Positions 29,307-38,434 of a DNA stretch of 64,000 nt are shown here, piece after piece. The DNA is taken from contig NZ_JAKCFC010000001.1 of NCBI RefSeq assembly GCF_021916785.1, positions 682,001-746,000 on the forward strand, read 5' to 3'. The stretch's first letter is position 1; every line of letters begins with the position of its first letter. A model generated the notes under the pieces. It had not been told where the DNA came from. It saw only the letters and a program-made list of their open reading frames with translations, and searched no databases. Source of the DNA: Mycolicibacterium lacusdiani (GTDB taxonomy: Bacteria; Actinomycetota; Actinomycetes; Mycobacteriales; Mycobacteriaceae). A program made the position numbers and the translations under genes.

Positions 29307-31394
29307 ATGTTGGTGAACGACATCGATCAGTGGTTCGACCGGACCCGGCGCCGCGAGAACCGAACCGTCTCGCTCTACGCGTGCCTGCTGACGGGGCGGA
29401 TGTTCGCGTACTTCCGCTACCGCCTGCGCTACCTGCTCGTGGTCGACGGGACGAACTTCGCCGTCCACGTGGCCGAATTCCTGGTCATCCTCACCACACT
29501 CGGCGGCCTGGCCGCGTACACCGTCATGATTCTGCGGGTCGGCAGCCTGCTCGTCAGCGGGGCCTGGTGGGGCCTGCTGGAGATCATGCGCGAGCGCGTG
29601 CGCGGACTGTCGGAATCCGGTGACCGGGACGGGATCGAACGCGAGATCGGCGCATGGCTGGTCCTGTCGGTATTCGTCGCGGCGGCCGTGACGGTGGCAG
29701 GCGCGGGGACGCTGACCGCTCTGCTGCCGCAGGACGGCGACGCGATCGGCCACGTGTATGCGCTCCTGATCGTCGTCGAGCTGGCCTTCAGAATGCCCGT
29801 GCGCGTGCTGCATTCGGGCATGTTCGCCACCCGGCGCGTCTATCGTCCGCTGTGGACGCTGTTCGCCCCGACCGTGGTTCAACTGCTGGTCATCGGCGCG
29901 GGTGTCATGTTCTACCCGACGGCTGCGGTCGTCGTCGCCATCATCGTCTCGAACGCGCTGTCCATCTGGATCACCGTCACCTTCGCGGTCCGCCTCTACC
30001 GCCTCGCAGGCCTGTGGCCGAACGTCCGCGAGCCCGGGCGTCGCCGGCTCCGGCTGCCGTCCATCCCGGTCCGGCTGGGTGTGGAGACGACGGTGGCGGG
30101 GATCGGGCTGCGACTCGACGCGGTCGTCGTCCTCGCCATCGCCGGGATCTACGGCACGACCACCCGGGCGTTCGACCTCACCGCAGGCCTGCAGACCTGG
30201 CGGGAGATCGATGCCTTCCAGTTCTTCTACCTCGCGCTGCCGCTGTTCCGCGGGGCCTACGAGGCGACGAGCGTCTTCTACTTCGACTTCGTGCGGCTGC
30301 GGCGCCTGCCCGCGCTGCGCGAGTACCGCGTCTGGTTCTTCCACCAGTTGCTGTGGGTTACACCGGTTGTCACTCTTTACTTCTGGGGTCTGGCAGCCGC
30401 CCTGGGAACGTGGGTCCTGCCCGGCATCCCGTTCTCGTTCTTGCTCGCGCTGCTCCCCCTGTTCGTCGTGCGCAGCTTCATCGGCACCTACCAGATCCGT
30501 CTGTTCGCCGAGGGCCGGTTCAACAGCCTCACCGCCACCACCGTCCTCACCGCACTCCTGTTCGGGCTGGTGTGGATGGACGCCAACCCCGCCTCGGATC
30601 TGTTGGAGTTGACCGCGGCGATGATCGTCCTGCTCATCGTGCACATGAACCTGCAGCACTTCCACGACCGGGTGCCGTCACGTCCGACGCAGTTGCCGTT
30701 GGGCGACTGGATTCGGGCCTTGGCCGCGGAACCCGGTCCCGTACGCGCCGGAACGGTCAACGTGCCCGAGTGGATCCCCGCGCGACAGCGGTCGGCAGCC
30801 GTGCGGCTCGTGCGGGAGGAGTTGCGTGACAAGGGGTGCATGGCCTTTCACTCGCCAACGTCCCTGGTCTTCTACGAACGGGCTTCCGACGGTAAACAGT
30901 CGGGCCAACTGCACCTGGCCATGCAGGCCGCGACCGGCGGAGCCGTGAATCGCGGACGCCACTGGTCCGACCCGGCCGCTGACGGTCCGGCCGCACTGGA
31001 CCGCATCCTCGACTCGAAGTGGCTCAGACCCGTCGACACCGTGCCCGCCCCGCCGGTGAATCCGGCTCTGCTGCAACCGGAGTTCCTCGCCATCTTCCCG
31101 GACGGATTCGTGGCCGATCTCGACACCCGTGCGGGGGCGCGCGCCATGCGTGGCCTGGATCCGGACCTGCTCGTGGCACTGCTGCCGAAGGCGGTACGAA
31201 GCCTCGACGACGACGCCCTGGTGATCACGGTGGCCGGACGATGGCTGTCGCCCATCTTCGACCGCAACAAGGTGCGAATGGTGTTCGTGCTGCCGCCGGA
31301 TCCCTCCCCCGAGCACTTCCAGCTGTGGCTGCGGACCTTGAAGACCTGGCGGCTGGGTCGACGAACCGGCGAGGGCGCCGTCCATGCCCAGTGA
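29307..31394 (+). CDS. Large multi-pass membrane protein cotranscribed with a reverse transcriptase
   Basis: ATG 29307 (MLVNDIDQWFDRTRRREN) is preceded by GGAGAGG and gives 695 residues. The first 450 residues carry roughly 10-12 hydrophobic segments, for example AWLVLSVFVAAAVTVAGAG, VVVAIIVSNALSIWITVTF, LDAVVVLAIAGIYG and TAAMIVLLIVHMNL, in an arrangement reminiscent of MATE/polysaccharide flippases, though I see no diagnostic motif. The C-terminal 240 residues are soluble and charged and match no family I recognise. Its last 11 bp overlap the reverse transcriptase gene, implying coupled translation and a shared function. Confidence 0.85.
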   Translation: MLVNDIDQWFDRTRRRENRTVSLYACLLTGRMFAYFRYRLRYLLVVDGTNFAVHVAEFLVILTTLGGLAAYTVMILRVGSLLVSGAWWGLLEIMRERVRGLSESGDRDGIEREIGAWLVLSVFVAAAVTVAGAGTLTALLPQDGDAIGHVYALLIVVELAFRMPVRVLHSGMFATRRVYRPLWTLFAPTVVQLLVIGAGVMFYPTAAVVVAIIVSNALSIWITVTFAVRLYRLAGLWPNVREPGRRRLRLPSIPVRLGVETTVAGIGLRLDAVVVLAIAGIYGTTTRAFDLTAGLQTWREIDAFQFFYLALPLFRGAYEATSVFYFDFVRLRRLPALREYRVWFFHQLLWVTPVVTLYFWGLAAALGTWVLPGIPFSFLLALLPLFVVRSFIGTYQIRLFAEGRFNSLTATTVLTALLFGLVWMDANPASDLLELTAAMIVLLIVHMNLQHFHDRVPSRPTQLPLGDWIRALAAEPGPVRAGTVNVPEWIPARQRSAAVRLVREELRDKGCMAFHSPTSLVFYERASDGKQSGQLHLAMQAATGGAVNRGRHWSDPAADGPAALDRILDSKWLRPVDTVPAPPVNPALLQPEFLAIFPDGFVADLDTRAGARAMRGLDPDLLVALLPKAVRSLDDDALVITVAGRWLSPIFDRNKVRMVFVLPPDPSPEHFQLWLRTLKTWRLGRRTGEGAVHAQ

Positions 31395-32718
31395 ACCGAT
31401 CGACATCGGACGACGACTGGTCGACCCGAGGACCTTCGAGGACACGATCCTGCGGATCTACTCCAAGCGCAGCGAGCGCGGCATGGGGTTCAACGAGGTC
31501 TCCGACGGCGTCACCTATCTGGACGCGGCGGCGGACCGGCGGGCGCTGTCGCGCGCGATTGCGCGCAGCATTGCAGATGGCAGCTATCAGCCACAGCCCG
31601 TGGACCTCTGGTTCCTGGAGACCAACGGCAAGCGACGCGCTGCCCACCAGCCCGCGTTCGTCGACCACGTCGTCGGCTCGTCACTGTTCAAGATCCTCAC
31701 CCACAACGCCCGCTGTTACGGCCTGCCGGGCGTGTACTCCTACCTCCCGGGCCTGACCAATCTCGGCGCCATGCGCGCGTTCGCCCGGTTCGTCCGGGCG
31801 CATCGAGAACGGGACGGGCAGGCATCGGGGCCGCTCTACGTGCTGCAGTCGGACTTCGAGAAGTACGGCGACAACCTCCCCGTCGGTCCCGGCGCGGCGC
31901 TATGGCACACCGTGCGCGAGGTCGCCTCGATGGGCAGCGTCGACGGTGAGATCGATTCTCGCAGTTGGGATCTCATCACCACGCTGATCCGCCCCGTGGT
32001 CCGGGACTCCGACGGCGCCGAGTTCACCCGGGTGAACGGCATCGCGATGGGAACGCCGCTGGTGCCACTGTTGGGCAATCTCGCAGTGGTCCCCATGGAC
32101 AGGGCCATCTCGGACATCGACGGCATGTTCTACGTCCGCTACAACGACGACTTCATCCTGGCGCACTCGGACCTGGACGCACTCCACGAGGCCGATCGCA
32201 GGATCGACGGGCTCACCGACGGGCTGGGCGTGCGTCGCAAGCTGTCCAAGGAGTTGCGGACTGCGCTGAGCGGCCACGGCAGGCCCTGCACGATCGACCC
32301 GGCCTATCTCGGGGGCGGTCGCATCGACTGTCTCGGCCTGTCGGTCACGCATGCAGGCACCGTGGCACTCGGACCGCATCGGTTGCGCCGCTTCATCAGA
32401 CGCATCGTCACCCGCATCGATGGCGCAGCGCCCGCCCTGGCGTCGCTGCCCGTCGACGTGCGTGCCCGCCACCTCGTCGAGGCCACCAACGTCATGCTCG
32501 ACCCGGCCAGCCCGTTCTCGGTTGCCGGTCTGCCCGCGCTGCTCGACGCGACGACCGACCGGGGCATTCTAAAGGACCTCGACTACCGCATCGCCCGCAA
32601 GATCGCGCAGGCGGCGACCGGACGGGCAGGGGTCCGGGGATTCCGCGAGGTGCCGCCCGCGGCGCTGTACCGCGACATGGGGTTGGTGTCGCTGGTGGGT
32701 GTGCGCAACGCTCACTGA
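31384..32718 (+). CDS. Reverse transcriptase (RNA-directed DNA polymerase), unassigned group
   Basis: The 444-residue protein has the ordered RT palm motifs. Motif A is LQSDFEKYGDNLP (Asp157), motif B is GIAMGTPLVPLLGNLAVVPMD (from residue 219), and motif C is YVRYNDDFILAH (catalytic Asp255/Asp256). These are followed by GLGVRRKLSKEL (motif D) and CLGLSVTHAG (motif E). An N-terminal finger region (ETNGKRRAAHQPAFVDHVVG) precedes them, and about 110 helical residues resembling a thumb follow. No maturase, HNH, integrase or protease domain and no group II intron RNA is present, and there is no retron- or DGR-type partner. The gene overlaps the membrane-protein gene by 11 bp. Confidence 0.9.
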   Translation: MPSEPIDIGRRLVDPRTFEDTILRIYSKRSERGMGFNEVSDGVTYLDAAADRRALSRAIARSIADGSYQPQPVDLWFLETNGKRRAAHQPAFVDHVVGSSLFKILTHNARCYGLPGVYSYLPGLTNLGAMRAFARFVRAHRERDGQASGPLYVLQSDFEKYGDNLPVGPGAALWHTVREVASMGSVDGEIDSRSWDLITTLIRPVVRDSDGAEFTRVNGIAMGTPLVPLLGNLAVVPMDRAISDIDGMFYVRYNDDFILAHSDLDALHEADRRIDGLTDGLGVRRKLSKELRTALSGHGRPCTIDPAYLGGGRIDCLGLSVTHAGTVALGPHRLRRFIRRIVTRIDGAAPALASLPVDVRARHLVEATNVMLDPASPFSVAGLPALLDATTDRGILKDLDYRIARKIAQAATGRAGVRGFREVPPAALYRDMGLVSLVGVRNAH

Positions 32719-32789
32719 GCCTTGCCGTGGGCCCGCCCACCCGACTACTGTCGGCGCAGGCGCGGATCCCGTTGCGAGGCGGTTTCTTC

Positions 32790-32828
32790 GACAGACCACA
32801 GAGGCTGCGGCTTTCAGTCTGTCTTTTT
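32790..32828 (+). terminator. Intrinsic terminator after the reverse transcriptase
   Basis: GACAGAC (32790-32796) pairs with GTCTGTC (32817-32823), followed at once by TTTTT (32824-32828). The 20-nt interval can fold further (GGCT/GGCTT region). It ends the membrane-protein/RT transcript about 100 bp past the stop codon. It lies in the gap to the convergent dehydroshikimate dehydratase gene. Confidence 0.8.
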
Positions 32829-32849
32829 AGGCGTTTATGCCCGCGCCGC

Positions 32850-34688
32850 CTACTTCTCGGTCCTGCCTCGTCGCGCGGCGACGTGAGCGGCCATGCGGAT
32901 CGGGGCGTCCGCGAGGGGACGCCCCCGGTAGTTGCCTCGCCGCTCGATGATCTCGAAGTACACCTGCGAGCCGATCACCGTGGTGTAGGCGTGCAGGTAC
33001 TCCCCGTCGGCGCTTCTGTCGTACAGCACGTTCGACCGGCGCAGCCGCTCCACGAACTCGTCGTCGAGATCCAGACGAGCCCGAAGGTCGACGTAGTAGT
33101 TCTCGGGAATGCGCAGAATCGGGGCGTCCCCGGGCAGCGCGTCCAGGGTGGCGAGGACGTCGTCGGTGAGCAACGCGATGTGCTGCGGGGTCTGCACGCC
33201 CGGGGTCCACTTTCCCCGCCGCAGCAGCGGACCGTCGAGCGCCACACCGAATCCCGACGGATCCGGCGCTCGGAGCAGATGGCTGCGCACCAGCCCATAC
33301 GGCCCGGGGTACTCGGCCACCTCCTCGGTGCGCATCCCCAGCACCGAGCGGTAGAACAGGACGCTCTCGTCGTACCGGTCGAACGGCGCGGTGACCGAGA
33401 CGTGGTCGATCGCGGTGATGCCCGCACCGGGGGCGGCGTCGGTCGGCGGCACGGGCTCGAAGTCGCGGCGCCAGTCGAGGGGGCCCTCCTCGGTCGAGAC
33501 GAAGAAGACCGACACGCCGTCGGGCGCCGCGACGGCAGGCAGGTCGGCCTCTCCCGGCCGCACCACGCGCGGCAGGGCGGCGACGTTCAACCCCTCGGCC
33601 GACGCCGCGAAACCCGTTGGGTCCTCCGCGTCGAACGCGATCGCGGCCAGTGCCGAGGAGTCGTCCTCGGCAGCATCGGTCGTGACGGTCAGCAGGATGG
33701 TCGCATCTGACTGAGTCCACGCCGTCACGCGCTTCGACCGGTGCGTCGCCGACGGCGTGAATCCCAACGCCGACAGTGCATGTTCCGCGGTGGCGAGGTT
33801 GGTGGGGGTGACGCTCAGTTCGACGAACGCTGCGTCGAACCGCTGTCGCGGCAGCGCGTCGTCGAGGCCGGCTTCGAGCGCGCCGAGCGAACGGACCGCG
33901 TCGATGGCGGTGCGAACCGGCGAGGACTGTCGGAAGACATCGTTGAACACCTCGAGCGATAGCGGGCCCCGGTACCCGGCACCCAGTACCGCCGAGGTGA
34001 AGTCGACGAGATCGAATGCGCCCTCACCCGGGAACAGTCGGTAGTGCCTGCTCCACTGCAGCACGTCCATGTCCTTGTGCGGTGCGTCGGCAAGTTGGAG
34101 GAAGAAGATCTTGTCGCCGGGCACCTCGCCCAGTTCGTCGATCGTCGACGAGCGCGACAGGATGTGAAAGCTGTCCAGGCACAACCCGACCGCGGGATGG
34201 TCGGCTCGCCGGACCGCGTCCCAGGACTGCTGCCAGAGATCGACGGTGCGACCCCACGCCAGGGCCTCGTAGGCGATTCGCATCCCACGGCGCTCGGCGA
34301 GTTCCCCTGCCGCGCGCAATTGCGTTGCCAGCTGGTCCATGTCGGCGACCGCGTCGGCCGATGCGTTCGAGCAGACCAGGATCAGGTCGACGCCGAGGTC
34401 GGTCATGACGTCGAACTTGCGGTCGAGCCGGTTGAGGTTCCGCTCGAATTGCTCGGGGTCGGTGCTGTCGAGATCCCGGAACGGTTGGTACAGCACGATC
34501 TGCAATCCGAGTTCTTCGCATCGCTCGCGGATCTGCTTCGGACTAGACGTCGACGCGACGAGATCGGGCTCGAACAGCTCGATGCCATCGAACCCGGCGT
34601 GGGCGGCGGCGACCAGCTTGTCGTCGAGCGTTCCGGACAGGCAGACCGTCGCGATGGTCTTGACGTGGCGATGCGTCGTGAGAGTCAT
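32850..34688 (-). CDS. qsuB: 3-dehydroshikimate dehydratase with HPPD-like C-terminal domain (QsuB type)
   Basis: ATG 34688 overlaps the pcaJ stop (ATGA) and gives 612 residues. The N-terminal TIM barrel (about 1-280) is the AP-endonuclease-2-like sugar phosphate isomerase fold of bacterial dehydroshikimate dehydratases, with metal ligands in GIELFEPD, IAYEALAWG, LDSFHI and LSLEVFND. The C-terminal half (about 300-610) resembles 4-hydroxyphenylpyruvate dioxygenase VOC repeats, as in Corynebacterium QsuB. It converts 3-dehydroshikimate to protocatechuate, feeding the pca genes upstream in the same operon. It is the last gene of the operon. Confidence 0.9.
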   Translation of the reverse strand: MTLTTHRHVKTIATVCLSGTLDDKLVAAAHAGFDGIELFEPDLVASTSSPKQIRERCEELGLQIVLYQPFRDLDSTDPEQFERNLNRLDRKFDVMTDLGVDLILVCSNASADAVADMDQLATQLRAAGELAERRGMRIAYEALAWGRTVDLWQQSWDAVRRADHPAVGLCLDSFHILSRSSTIDELGEVPGDKIFFLQLADAPHKDMDVLQWSRHYRLFPGEGAFDLVDFTSAVLGAGYRGPLSLEVFNDVFRQSSPVRTAIDAVRSLGALEAGLDDALPRQRFDAAFVELSVTPTNLATAEHALSALGFTPSATHRSKRVTAWTQSDATILLTVTTDAAEDDSSALAAIAFDAEDPTGFAASAEGLNVAALPRVVRPGEADLPAVAAPDGVSVFFVSTEEGPLDWRRDFEPVPPTDAAPGAGITAIDHVSVTAPFDRYDESVLFYRSVLGMRTEEVAEYPGPYGLVRSHLLRAPDPSGFGVALDGPLLRRGKWTPGVQTPQHIALLTDDVLATLDALPGDAPILRIPENYYVDLRARLDLDDEFVERLRRSNVLYDRSADGEYLHAYTTVIGSQVYFEIIERRGNYRGRPLADAPIRMAAHVAARRGRTEK

Positions 34689-35374
34689 TGGTCCTCCACG
34701 CGTCGGAGCGTCGGATCCAGACGTTCCCGGAGTTCGTCGACGGAGACTCCGTAGGTCGCGATGACCCGGATGCCGTCGGCGCCGACGGCGAAGGTCCCGA
34801 GTTCGGTGTACACCCTGCTGACGCACGCCAGGCCCGTCAGCGGATACGTGCACTGCGAGACCAGCTTCGGTGTGCCGTCCTTGGTGAACAGCGTCATCAT
34901 CACGAAGACGTCCTTCGCCCCGATCGCCAGATCCATGGCGCCGCCTACGGCGGGGATCGCCCCAGGTGCCCCGGTGTGCCAGTTGGCGAGATCGCCGTGC
35001 TCGGACACCTGGAAGGCGCCGAGGACGCAGACGTCGAGGTGTCCGCCGCGCATCATCGCGAACGAGTCGGCGTGGTGGAAGTAGGCCGCGCCGGGCAGTT
35101 CGGTGACCGGGATCTTGCCTGCGTTGATCAGATCGGGGTCGATCTCGTCGCCGACGGCCTCGGGACCCATGCCCAGCATGCCGTTCTCGGTGTGCAGCAC
35201 GATCCCGCTGTCGGGGGCGAGGTAGTCGGACACCTTCGTGGGTTGCCCGATTCCCAGGTTGACGAACGATGCGGGCGGGATGTCGGCGGCGACGGCCCGG
35301 GCCATCTCGTCACGGCCGAGTGGTCCACGGTCGAGGTTCTCGACGGTCTTCGACACGCTGAGGGCGATGGTCAC
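34685..35374 (-). CDS. pcaJ: 3-oxoadipate CoA-transferase subunit B
   Basis: The 229-residue protein has VNLGIGQPTKVSDYL and the active-site glutamate in HTENGMLGMG, which forms the glutamyl-CoA intermediate. With PcaI it moves CoA from succinyl-CoA to beta-ketoadipate in the cytosol. It overlaps pcaI by 4 bp upstream and qsuB by 4 bp downstream. Acetoacetate CoA-transferase subunits look similar, but the pca context decides the name. Confidence 0.94.
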   Translation of the reverse strand: MTIALSVSKTVENLDRGPLGRDEMARAVAADIPPASFVNLGIGQPTKVSDYLAPDSGIVLHTENGMLGMGPEAVGDEIDPDLINAGKIPVTELPGAAYFHHADSFAMMRGGHLDVCVLGAFQVSEHGDLANWHTGAPGAIPAVGGAMDLAIGAKDVFVMMTLFTKDGTPKLVSQCTYPLTGLACVSRVYTELGTFAVGADGIRVIATYGVSVDELRERLDPTLRRVEDQ

Positions 35375-36060
35375 GAGGCCTCCGATACCAGGCTGGTCGC
35401 TGCGCTGAGGTCCAGGACCCTGTCGACGTAGATGGACGGCGTGACGACGACTTCCGGGTCGATGCTGCCCGTCTCGACGACGGCGGACACCTCGACGATG
35501 GTGAGGTCGGCCGCCGTCGCCATCACGGGTCCGAAGTTTCGTGCGGTCTTGCGGTAGACGAGGTTGCCCATCCGGTCACTGCGATGGGCGCCGATCAGGG
35601 CCACGTCCCCGCGAATCGGATACTCCAGGACGTAGTCGCGTCCGTCGATGGTGCGCGTCTCCCTGCCCTCGGCGAGTTCGGTGCCGTAACCGGTCGGGCA
35701 GAAGAACGCACCGATCCCGGCGCCCGCGGCCCGCATCCGTTCGGCGAGGTTGCCCTGCGGCACCACCTCCAGGTCGATCCTGCCCGAGCGGTACAGCTCG
35801 TCGAAGACGTACGAATCCGCCTGCCGCGGAAACGAACAGATGACTCGGCGCACCCGCCCGGCGGCCAGCAGCGCGGCCAGACCCGTGTCACCGTTGCCCG
35901 CGTTGTTGCTGACGATCGTCAGGTCGGTGGCGCCGTTGTCGATGACCGCCTCGATCAGCGTCGTGGGCATGCCGGCCATGCCGAATCCGCCGACCAGGAC
36001 TGTGGACCCGTCGGCGATGCCGGCCACCGCCGCCGCGGGATCCCCGGTGATCGACGTCAT
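35371..36060 (-). CDS. pcaI: 3-oxoadipate CoA-transferase subunit A
   Basis: From ATG 36060 the protein (229 residues) shows the family I CoA-transferase alpha signature GSTVLVGGFGMAGMPTTLIEA and the later FFCPTGYGTELAEGRE and LEYPIRGDVALIGAHRSD. It is the partner of PcaJ. It overlaps the pcaDC fusion upstream by ATGA and pcaJ downstream by 4 bp, so equal production of both subunits is likely. Confidence 0.94.
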   Translation of the reverse strand: MTSITGDPAAAVAGIADGSTVLVGGFGMAGMPTTLIEAVIDNGATDLTIVSNNAGNGDTGLAALLAAGRVRRVICSFPRQADSYVFDELYRSGRIDLEVVPQGNLAERMRAAGAGIGAFFCPTGYGTELAEGRETRTIDGRDYVLEYPIRGDVALIGAHRSDRMGNLVYRKTARNFGPVMATAADLTIVEVSAVVETGSIDPEVVVTPSIYVDRVLDLSAATSLVSEAS

Positions 36061-37238
36061 CGGGCACCGCCCTGGGCGTCGTAGTCGGACAGTACGTCGG
36101 CGGCGATGCGGAACGCGGAGTTGGCGTCCGGGACGCCGCAGTAGATCGCGGTTTGCATGATCAGCTCCTTGATCTCGTCGTTGGTCAGGCCGTTGCGGCG
36201 TGCGGCACGCAGGTGCATGGCGAATTCCTCGTGGTGGCCGCGAGCGATGAGCGCCGTCAGCGTGATCATCGAGCGGCTGCGGCGGTCCAATCCGGGTCTC
36301 GTCCATATGCCACCCCAGGCGTATTCGGTGATCATGCGCTGGAAGTCCGCGGTCAGGTCGGTGGTCGCCGCCACGGCCCGGTCGACATGGGCGTCGCCGA
36401 GCACCTCGCGGCGAACGGCCATCCCGGCCCGGTAGACGTCGTCGACGGTGTTGGGGACGGGAGACGCCGGCAGCCCGACGTTTTCGCCGATCAGTGCCGC
36501 GACCCGGTCCGGCGCCTCCGCGGGTGCGAGGTGACCGACGCCGTCGAGCACGACGAGTTCGCCGTCCGATACTCCGGAGGCGATGCGCTGCAACGACTCC
36601 GGTGGCGTGGGTACGTCGTCGCGGCCAGCGATCGCGAGGATGGGGATGGTGATCTCGGGCAATCGCCGCACGACGTCGAAGTCGGCCAGCGCCTCGCACG
36701 TCCTCGCGTAGGACTCCGGATCGGTGTGGCTCAGCCCGTCGAGGAGGGTCGCCGCAGCGCCGGGGTGCCGCTCGACGAAGCCGGGTGCGAACCAGCGCCC
36801 GGGTGCGATGTCCACCATCGGCGAGATGCCCATGGCGCGCACGGTGGCCGCGCGCTGGTGCCAGCCGTCCGGTGTGCCGATCACCGCGCCGGTGCACATC
36901 AGTGTGGCCGAGCTGACCCGGCTCGGCGCGTCGAGAATCATCTGGAGGCCGACGGCACCGCCCACCGAATCGCCTGCGTAGTGGAAGGTCTCGGCTCCGA
37001 GCCGGTCCGCGAGTGCGAGCACGGCGGCGGCGAGATCCGCGATGCCGAACGGATCGCCGGGTGCGCTGCGGCCGTGGCCGGGGAGATCCCAGGCGACGAG
37101 CCGGGCGTGCGGGACGAGCCGGTCGGCGACGCCGCCCCACAGGGTGGCGGCCGAGGTGCCCAGCGAGGGGCCCAGCAGGATCAGGGGGCCGTCGGCCGGT
37201 CCGCCGAAGTCGACGACGGCGAGTTCGGGAACGGTCAC
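36057..37238 (-). CDS. pcaL: Fused 3-oxoadipate enol-lactonase / 4-carboxymuconolactone decarboxylase
   Basis: GTG 37238 (overlapping pcaB) gives 393 residues. Residues about 1-255 are an alpha/beta hydrolase: AWDLPGHGRS, nucleophile in YAGDSVGGAVG, acid in AGRDDVPTP and histidine in DGVGHLAPAE. Residues about 270-393 are carboxymuconolactone decarboxylase (AhpD fold): AVRREVLGDAHVDRA, WGGIWTRPGLDRRSRSMITL and RNGLTNDEIKE. The fusion (PcaL, common in actinobacteria) performs two consecutive steps from gamma-carboxymuconolactone to beta-ketoadipate. Confidence 0.94.
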   Translation of the reverse strand: MTVPELAVVDFGGPADGPLILLGPSLGTSAATLWGGVADRLVPHARLVAWDLPGHGRSAPGDPFGIADLAAAVLALADRLGAETFHYAGDSVGGAVGLQMILDAPSRVSSATLMCTGAVIGTPDGWHQRAATVRAMGISPMVDIAPGRWFAPGFVERHPGAAATLLDGLSHTDPESYARTCEALADFDVVRRLPEITIPILAIAGRDDVPTPPESLQRIASGVSDGELVVLDGVGHLAPAEAPDRVAALIGENVGLPASPVPNTVDDVYRAGMAVRREVLGDAHVDRAVAATTDLTADFQRMITEYAWGGIWTRPGLDRRSRSMITLTALIARGHHEEFAMHLRAARRNGLTNDEIKELIMQTAIYCGVPDANSAFRIAADVLSDYDAQGGAR

Positions 37239-38434
37239 GAGGACTCCTCGAGGAAGCGGCGGGCCCGGCTCAGCGTCGCCTCGACGAGTCGGTCCGCCGC
37301 ACCCGTGTAGTCGGAAAGTGGCGGTCTGCCGGTCAATTCGCTCATCGTTCGCTGTTCGGCGAGGAGGCCGTCGGCGGCGGCGAGATTGGCAGCGGCGCGG
37401 GCTTCGTCGATCCGGAGCCCGGAGACCAGGTCGGTCGTGTGGGCGGCGGCGACGACGGTGCGCCGCGCCAGCGTCCGCAGCGTGGCCCACTCCGCGTGCC
37501 ATGCGCCGTCGGAGCGTTCGTCGACGCTAGAGGCCGACGCGGTGTGCAGCGTGGCGCCGAGCGGGCCTGCGGTGAGTGCAGCGCGGCGGATCAGCACCGA
37601 GCGCACCGGATTGTTCTTGTGCGGCATGGTCGACGACCCGCCGCCACTCCCCTCCGCCAATTCGCCGAGTTCGGGGCGACTGCCCGTTGCCACGTCGGCG
37701 GCGACGTGTCCCCAGGCGTCGCAGCACGTCACCAGCGCATCCCCGATCCGGGTGACCGGCGAGCGAGTGGTGTGCCACGGCGCTGCGGGCGCCAGGATCA
37801 GTTCGTCGGCGAGCGCGTCGCTGAGGGCGAGCGCTCCGTCGACCGACCCGGCCAGTTCGGTCGTGGCCGCGAGCGTGCCCACCGCGCCCCCGACCTGGAC
37901 GGGCAACGACGTCCGCAGGTCGGCCAGCGGCTCCGCGGCGTCGAGCACGCCGTCGAGCCAGCGCGCGATCTTGGCGCCCATCGTGGTGGGCAGTGCCGCC
38001 TGGGTGAGCGTGCGCGCGAGTGCCGGTGTACCGCGGTACCGTTCGGCGAGGTCGGCCAGCGCGCGGATCTGCGCAGCGCACTCGACGCCGACCCTGATGA
38101 GCACGTCGCGCACGCAGATGATCAGTGCGGTGTCGAGCACGTCCTGGCTCGTCAACCCGCGGTGCAGCGACCGCGCTGTCGTCGGGTCGGAGCGGTCCCG
38201 CAGGATCGCGACGAGGGCACTGACGGGATTGCCGTCGACGTCGGCGCGACGCGCGATCTCCTCGGCGTCGCCGTCGGCGACGGACAGGTCCGCGCGGGCG
38301 TCCGCGGGGGCGATGCCTGCGTCGACGAGGCAGCCGAGCCACGCCCGCTCCACGGCAACCATCGCGGCGAGGAACGCCTCGTCGCTCATCAGGTCGCCGG
38401 CGAGATGGTCTCCCGGCCAGAAGAGGTCGGTCAC
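37235..38434 (-). CDS. pcaB: 3-carboxy-cis,cis-muconate cycloisomerase
   Basis: The 399-residue protein belongs to the fumarase/aspartase superfamily. The signature loop GGSSTMPHKNNPVRS near residue 263 and GLTSQDVLDTALI near 110 identify it as the PcaB/adenylosuccinate-lyase-like branch. It lactonises 3-carboxymuconate. ATG 38434 overlaps pcaG by ATGA, and its end overlaps pcaL by GTGA. Length is slightly below typical PcaB (about 450), as in other actinobacteria. Confidence 0.93.
   Translation of the reverse strand: MTDLFWPGDHLAGDLMSDEAFLAAMVAVERAWLGCLVDAGIAPADARADLSVADGDAEEIARRADVDGNPVSALVAILRDRSDPTTARSLHRGLTSQDVLDTALIICVRDVLIRVGVECAAQIRALADLAERYRGTPALARTLTQAALPTTMGAKIARWLDGVLDAAEPLADLRTSLPVQVGGAVGTLAATTELAGSVDGALALSDALADELILAPAAPWHTTRSPVTRIGDALVTCCDAWGHVAADVATGSRPELGELAEGSGGGSSTMPHKNNPVRSVLIRRAALTAGPLGATLHTASASSVDERSDGAWHAEWATLRTLARRTVVAAAHTTDLVSGLRIDEARAAANLAAADGLLAEQRTMSELTGRPPLSDYTGAADRLVEATLSRARRFLEESS

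Noticed and set aside
31384..32850. Group II intron, retron or diversity-generating element around the RT
   Set aside because: No domain V-like RNA, maturase/HNH domain, msr-msd-like inverted repeats or template/variable repeat pair was found on either side.
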